This document shows positions 58,611-64,000 of a stretch of 64,000 nt of DNA, one piece after another. This DNA comes from Bostrychus sinensis (Eukaryota; Chordata; Actinopteri; Gobiiformes; Eleotridae), in assembly GCA_020698575.1 (NCBI GenBank), contig CM036242.1:20315624-20379623 (forward strand), read 5' to 3'. Below the pieces are notes generated by a model. That model had not been told where the DNA came from and did not search any database. It worked only from the letters and a program-made list of their open reading frames with translations. The number at the start of each line of letters is the position of its first letter. Positions within the stretch are counted from its first letter, which is position 1. The position numbers and the translations under genes were made by a program.

Positions 58611-60374
58611 TCAAAGACACCCAGAACCCTGTTTTAGTGCATGAGGTGTTTGTTACAATCTTTGAAGAAATATGAGCCAGCTCTGAGGTATAACCTCTAA
58701 CCCTACAATTGCAACACACTATGATGTCATATTTTATGGCATAGGACAAGAGTGCTTTGTGTCCTTGGTGTTATATTAATTGCATCAGGTGGTAATCTTA
58801 CATTTTGTATTGGCCAGTTTATTTTTTCTTCCCTACATCTAACTGAGAGCATGTGCATTTGATTACTGGCGTAACCTGGTTAAAGTAATTGTGTAGTCAT
58901 GTTCTATACACTCTGGTATGTAGATGCAATGCTAGTCCACGCAGGCTTGAATAGTGATGACTTCATTTGGGAAATACAAGAAATATTGGATCGTTTTCTA
59001 ATATTTTGATTCTGCCTGTTCTTTAAACACTTAATTTGTTTTTAAGCAGCTGAAGCCAGTGACACATTCACTTTAGTAAAGATTAGCCTGCAATGCTTGT
59101 TTTTACAAAATAAAAGGCTCAAAGTTTTTTCTTGCACTCTGTGATGGGTTAGCTCATTGGTTTGTGGGAAAGCCTTGTTATTTCATTCGGAGAGTTTTTC
59201 TGCCTCATTACTCATGTGATCGAAAAAGGATGTTAAATATTTGACAGACGGCAGGGACAGCCAGTAATGGGCCGCAGCATGAGGAGCATTAGGAAACATC
59301 CTTGAAGGCTGTTTGTGTCTGCAGACACAATGAAAAGTTTCATCCACCAACAAGCTCTGGATTCAGCTCTTGAACAGTGAGTGGTGGCCTTGTGGACCTT
59401 CAGACTTACAGCATGAGCTAGAGGCTCGCTCAGCAGGTCAAGATGAACCGGGATTTGGAGTATATGTTTGTCCAAGTAAGTCTTTTAGATCATTTGTTAC
59501 CCCCGTTGCTGCTTGCATACATACATATTTATTCAAAAACTTAATATTTACATTTTTATTACAAATCCCATAAAAATATCTGCCCCCCTAAATAAGAGAT
59601 TACTAATATATGTCCAGCATTTAGACTTCTTTAATTTAAGGATGACTTTATTGGAACATAGAGCTTCAGTCCTTCTTCCAGAATCATCTTCACCATTTTT
59701 AGGTTACTAAAATCAGAAGTGCATTCATGTTTTGAAGCAACATTAAAATACATTTTATGGTGAAAAAATAAATTAATTACTATGAACCTTATATTTTTAT
59801 GTAAGCCATCTGTTGTTGAGAAAATGATTAGCATTAGCACAGTTGTCATGAATTATTTGAAGAATGAGAGTTGACATGTTTTGTTTGTATATTAATCAAG
59901 TTGCATTGATTAAGTAGTTGCACATTCTCATACAGTGAGAAAACACACAGATATGAACTGTGCTGCTGTGTCCACTGCTACGAGCATATGCTCAGACCAA
60001 ACTAATGTGATTAGATGCTGCTCAGCGTCTTGGTACTAAGAGACTCTGATCTCTGGCATGCACCAGGCCTTGGCACGCCACTTGTTCTCATAGTCTGGTG
60101 CTGGAACAACGCGGGCTGTAGTAAGAGTATAGAGAAAGGGTCCCACTGACCAGTGTGTAGACCTGAGCAGTGCACTTTCATGCTGTGTCTGGCCAGCTGA
60201 GCAGAAAAACAGCAGATTCTCACATGAGGGGCATCATGTGACTTCCAGCAGTCTGGGACTCCATTGATAGCTTTACTGAGAATTTGTGGGCAAACCACTT
60301 TTCACATACCAATATAGAAACTGAAGTGTTAGTGCACATCAGGATCTATGGATCATTTTAAAATGTAGTATATG

Positions 60375-60685
60375 GGTATCTCAATAAATTAGAAGAACAT
60401 CATGGAAAAGTGACATTATTTTAGTTCCATTCAGTAAGTTAAATGGTTTGAAATATTTTAAACATTTATTTATTTTAATTGGCATGATTACTTGTATTAT
60501 GTAACTTTGTGTAAAACTCAAATTTTATGAGATAGTGAATTCTGTTTTTCTTTAACCATGAGTCGTAATTGACAATTAAAAATGCTTGAAATATTTCATT
60601 CTATAATGTATGGATTTCACTTTTTGAAACAATCTAATAAAATAATTAGACTTTTCCACAAAATTCTAATTTATTGACATGCAGC
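60375..60685. mobile_element. Tc1/mariner-related MITE
   Basis: Inverted ends: TCTCAATAAATTAGAA on the left, TTCTAATTTATTGACAT on the right, each with a GGAAAAGT / ACTTTTCC word just inside. The interior is AT-rich without a transposase frame. The CTCAATAAATTAGAATAT-type terminus belongs to a common fish MITE (recalled). Boundaries are approximate. Confidence 0.75.
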
Positions 60686-61989
60686 TGGATAGCGGACAAT
60701 TTGCTGCAGGTTAATTTTGTCATAATTGCATGTTCGCTATTACATCTAAGTTGTCCTTGCAAGTCTTTTCATAAATGTGTATGAGAAAGCTCACAAAACC
60801 ATTTACAAGCACAAGGTTGTCTACACTACAGAATCAGGTTACTACTGGAAAGTCATTTGAGGGTTCAGGAAAGTGAAGAGAGGCCAAGGGGCTCAGATCA
60901 GGAGTCAAAGCTCACGACTAAGTATTAGTAGGGAGCCAGCTCTTTAATCTTCTGTTGACTTTGTACAAATTTGTAAACACTCCCTGATGTCCAGCCACAC
61001 TGATCTTTCTCTTACACTCAGCAAAGATATGCCCTGGCCAGTGACCTCTAAACTTAAGTTCACCTTCAGAAAGTGGAAGGACATTCATATGTGAGGAATA
61101 ACAGGGTCAGATGAAACAGCAAAACAATATGATGATCATATTGTCCTGGGAAGTATTTCAGAATTCACTGTGTTTTTTATATTGTGGCTCAAAGCCACCC
61201 TGTCTCCTTGATGGCATATTAATCATACTTTTACATATAGTCACCTTAGCCATATGTAAATATCATATAATCACGGTGTAGTTGACTTGAGTAAGATTAG
61301 CCAGTGTTAAACCTTGTGTTAGCCTAATCAGGACTTGATCCTTTATCTCACTTAAACCAGGATTAGTGTTGTGCAGGCCTCGTACCCCCAGACCAGACTT
61401 TTCTTGCCTGAGCCGTTTCCCACAGTTGAAGCATTTACTCTGAAAATGCACTGCATAGTGAGAGCATGCGTCTCCGTTTTATTTATGTGCAAGACAAGCA
61501 ATACGGCACTGACATGAGGATCAATAGAACCACACCCAGCTGCAAGGAGGAAGATGAAACTGGATCTTTAAAACAATGTATTTTCTTTGTGCATACAGCC
61601 ACTTTTAACCAGGATGCTTTTAAAGAGCTTGATGCAGAGGCACTCAAGTCACATGATATTTGATGTCATGCTGACATCACTGCTTTCTTTTCATCAGCAC
61701 ACTTTTTTCCCTCTAGCATCGGTAACTCACCAATGCCTCGGAACATCTCTCTCTTTGAGCCAGTCATTGAGCTCTGACTCATCACAATGTACAATGTAGT
61801 TGTGTATCTTTAACTTGTGTGTGCTTTTTGGAGACTCTTGTCTTTAAAAATTTTAGTCTATTTGCGCGCGTGTGTCTAAGGTTCAGTTGTCCTTGAGCTC
61901 TCCTCTGTTCCTAGGCCCCGAGGACACCAGTGGACTATGAATGCAATTTGTATCTTATTTTTTTCCGTATTTTCTCTTCTAAGGGTGTA

Positions 61990-62150
61990 ACAGCAAATCA
62001 CCTACCTCCTAGCATGCAGTGATTTGCATATTGATTATTCAGGGTGGGATTTATGCCCTCCCTCATGCAATCCTCCCTGTTTATCCAGGCTTGGGACTGG
62101 CACAAGGGATAAACTGGCTTGTTCCGCCTTGTGGCTGGATAATGAGTGCC
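61990..62150 (+). repeat. Dispersed teleost repeat, copy C
   Basis: The best preserved of three copies: AGCATGCAGTGATTTGCATA, TATGCCCTCCCTCATGCAAT, TTTATCCAGGCTTGGGACTG, GCACAAGG and CCTTGTGGCTGGATAATG. Compare 3930-4088 and 6030-6166. Confidence 0.65.
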
Positions 62151-62674
62151 ATTTATATCTTTTGTCACATTGCAGTCTGAACCATATGTAGAGATTATTT
62201 TATTTTGTGGTATATTGTTATGTTAAAGCTGCATGATCTAAATTATGTTTGACACCTGTGATGTGTGAAACATACCAACTGCATGTGTGAGGATAATTAT
62301 CAGGATCAGAAAGTGTGCTCAGCAATGTGGCGTACCCAGTCTGAAGTGTGATGCTGCTCCAAACTCACAGAAGCTATTTTTAGCCTTCACTGTCCCTCCT
62401 CTTCTTTTCTCCATCACTGTGTTGCTCTCTCAATTCCCGTTGCTAGGAGGCTTGTTAAAGCAAAGAGGTGAAATAGCAAATGATGCAAAGTAAACCAGAA
62501 GACTGAAACTGAAAAAGCATAACATTTACAAGTTTCTTTGTGTGAGAGTATTAGAGTGCTAGAGATTTTTTTTTTTTAATTAGCAAGAAAACTGCAGAAA
62601 ACTGGCCAAATGTACAGAATCTGTGAGCATCAGAACAGAATGCTGAAAGTATTTTTTCTACTGCTAGCTATATA

Positions 62675-64000
62675 TACACTGCTCAAAAAAATAAAAGGGA
62701 ACACTAAAATAACACATCCTAGTTCTGAATGAATGAATTATTGTTATTAAACACTTTGTCCTTTACATTGTTGAATGTGTTGACAACAAAATCACACAAA
62801 CATTATCAAGGAACTCAAATTTATTAACCCATGGAGGTCTGGATTTGGAGACACACTCAAAATTAAAGTGTAAAAACACAGTACAGGCTGATCCAACTTT
62901 GATGTACTGTCCTTAAAACAAGTCAAAATGAGGCTCAGTAGTGTGTGCGGCCTCCACGCCTCTATGACCTCCCTGCAACACCTGGGCATGCTCCTGATGA
63001 GGTGGTGGATGGTCTCCTGAGGGATCTCCTCCCAGACCTGGACTAAAGCATCCGCCAACTCCTGGACAGTCTGTGGTGCAATGTGGCGTTGGTGGATGGA
63101 GCGAGACATGATGTCCCAGATGTGCTCAATTGGATTCAGGTCTGGGGAACGGGCGGGGCCAGTCCATAGCATCAATGCCTTCATCTTGCAGGAACTGCTG
63201 ACACACTCCAGCCACATGAGGTCTAGCAGTGTCTTGCAAAAGGAGGAACCCAGGGCCAACTGCACCAGCATATGGTCTCACAGGGGTCTGAGGAGCTCAT
63301 CTCGGTACCTAATGGCAGTCAGGCTACCTCTGGCGAGCACATGGAGGGCTGTGCGGCCCCCCAAAGAAATGCCACCCCACACCATTACTGACCCACTGCC
63401 AAACCGGTGACGCTGGAGGATGTCGCAGGCAGCAGAACGTTCTCCACAGCGTCTCCAGACTCTGCCACGTCTGTCACATGTGCTCAGTGTGAACCTGCTT
63501 TCATCTGTGAAGAGCACAGGGCGCCAGTGGCGAATTTGCCAATCTTGGTGTTCTCTGGCAAATGCCAAACGTCCTGCACGGTGTTGGGCTGTAAGCACAA
63601 CCCCCACCTGTGGACGTCGGGCTCTCATACCACCCTCATGGAGTCTGTTTCTGACCGTTTGAGCAGACACATTTGTGGCCTGCTGGAGGTCAGTTTGCAG
63701 GGCTCTGGCAGTGCTCCTCCTGTTCCTCCTTGCACAAAGGAGGAGGTAGCGGTCCTGCTGCTGGGTTGTTGCCCTCCTACGGCCTCCTCCACGTTTCCTG
63801 ATGCACTGGCCTGTTTCCTGGTAGCGCCTCCATGCTCTGGACACTACGCTGACAGACACAGCAAACCTTCTTGCCACAGCTCGCATTGATGTGCCATCCT
63901 GAATGAGCTGCACTACCTGAGCCACTTGTGTGGGTTGTAGACTCCGTCTCATGCTACCACTAGAGTGAAAGCACCGCTAGCATTCAAAAGTGACCAAAAC
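62675..64000 (-). mobile_element. Tc1/mariner transposon, cut by the window edge
   Basis: The lower-coordinate end is TATATACACTGCTCAAAAAA followed by AAAGGGAACACT-type DNA, a terminal sequence common in fish Tc1-like elements. A transposase on the minus strand fills 62792-63952. The other terminus lies beyond 64000, so the target TA and inverted repeat cannot be confirmed on that side. Confidence 0.88.
62792..63952 (-). pseudogene. Broken Tc1-like transposase
   Basis: The ATG is at 63952-63950 on the minus strand. The first 224 codons contain two helix-turn-helix segments (about residues 1-110), the first catalytic Asp in LFTDESRF (D150) and the glycine-rich VMVWGG. The frame then stops at 63278. 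The segment around 63170-63276 makes family sense only in another frame, and the frame recovers near 63165 with WTGPARSPDLNPIEHIWDIM, which includes the distal catalytic Glu. A one-base loss and a later one-base gain (a C run in TGGCCCCGCCC) explain this. The second catalytic Asp falls in the shifted part, so this copy is inactive. Confidence 0.85.

Larger units (their letters stand above)
56571..64000 (+). other. myo5a: myo5a intron 1 (continues past the window)
   Basis: No further coding exon is recognisable, in keeping with a long first intron. It holds A runs (56770-56783, 58587-58610), a Tc1-related MITE (60375-60685), dispersed repeat copy C (61990-62150) and a Tc1/mariner element at the right edge. 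The rest is plain AT-rich DNA. Confidence 0.75.

Noticed and set aside
63081..63889. Plus-strand ORFs of 80-160 codons opposite the transposase
   Set aside because: Shadows of the minus-strand transposase gene.
1..64000. tRNA, rRNA, CRISPR array, endogenous retrovirus or prophage features
   Set aside because: Looked for characteristic motifs and found none that could be supported.

Overview
The window looks like nuclear DNA of a ray-finned (teleost) fish, probably a percomorph. Genes are split by GT-AG introns, coding density is low, and there are many simple repeats and short DNA-transposon remnants of kinds common in fish. No bacterial, viral or organellar features were seen. Four protein-coding genes lie on the + strand in the order onecut1 - atosa (fam214a) - arpp19 - myo5a. 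From memory, this is the order and common orientation of the human 15q21 block (inverted), so it appears to be conserved vertebrate synteny.

Layout. 1-14.4 kb is gene-free upstream DNA of onecut1. It holds simple repeats, a degenerate minisatellite, an hAT-type MITE (7250-7644) and a CpG-richer patch at about 9.46-9.9 kb. onecut1 occupies 14850-19616 as two coding exons (cut domain, then homeodomain), with a long probable 3'UTR to about 23.7 kb. atosa has its start exon at 27933 and an intron of about 15 kb, then eleven coding exons between 42999 and 51474. Its second coding intron carries a three-layer nest of transposons (43296-45043). arpp19 is a compact three-exon gene (53223-54523) with two related inverted-repeat MITEs around its last exon. 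myo5a contributes only its first coding exon (56544-56570); the rest of the window is its first intron, ending inside a broken Tc1/mariner element.

The four genes are not an operon or pathway. onecut1 is a developmental transcription factor. atosa encodes a conserved nuclear transcription-regulator family member. arpp19 encodes a PP2A-B55 inhibitor of mitotic entry. myo5a encodes an actin motor.

No new biological system was found. The points most worth checking are a reading-frame conflict at atosa exons 7/8, an overlapping upstream ORF at the onecut1 start, the nested hAT insertion with a perfect 8-bp target duplication, the paired MITEs with a perfect 6-bp duplication at arpp19, and a perfect 14-bp hairpin in the presumed onecut1 3'UTR. 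All calls come from reading the sequence; gene identities rest on recalled family sequences, not on a search.
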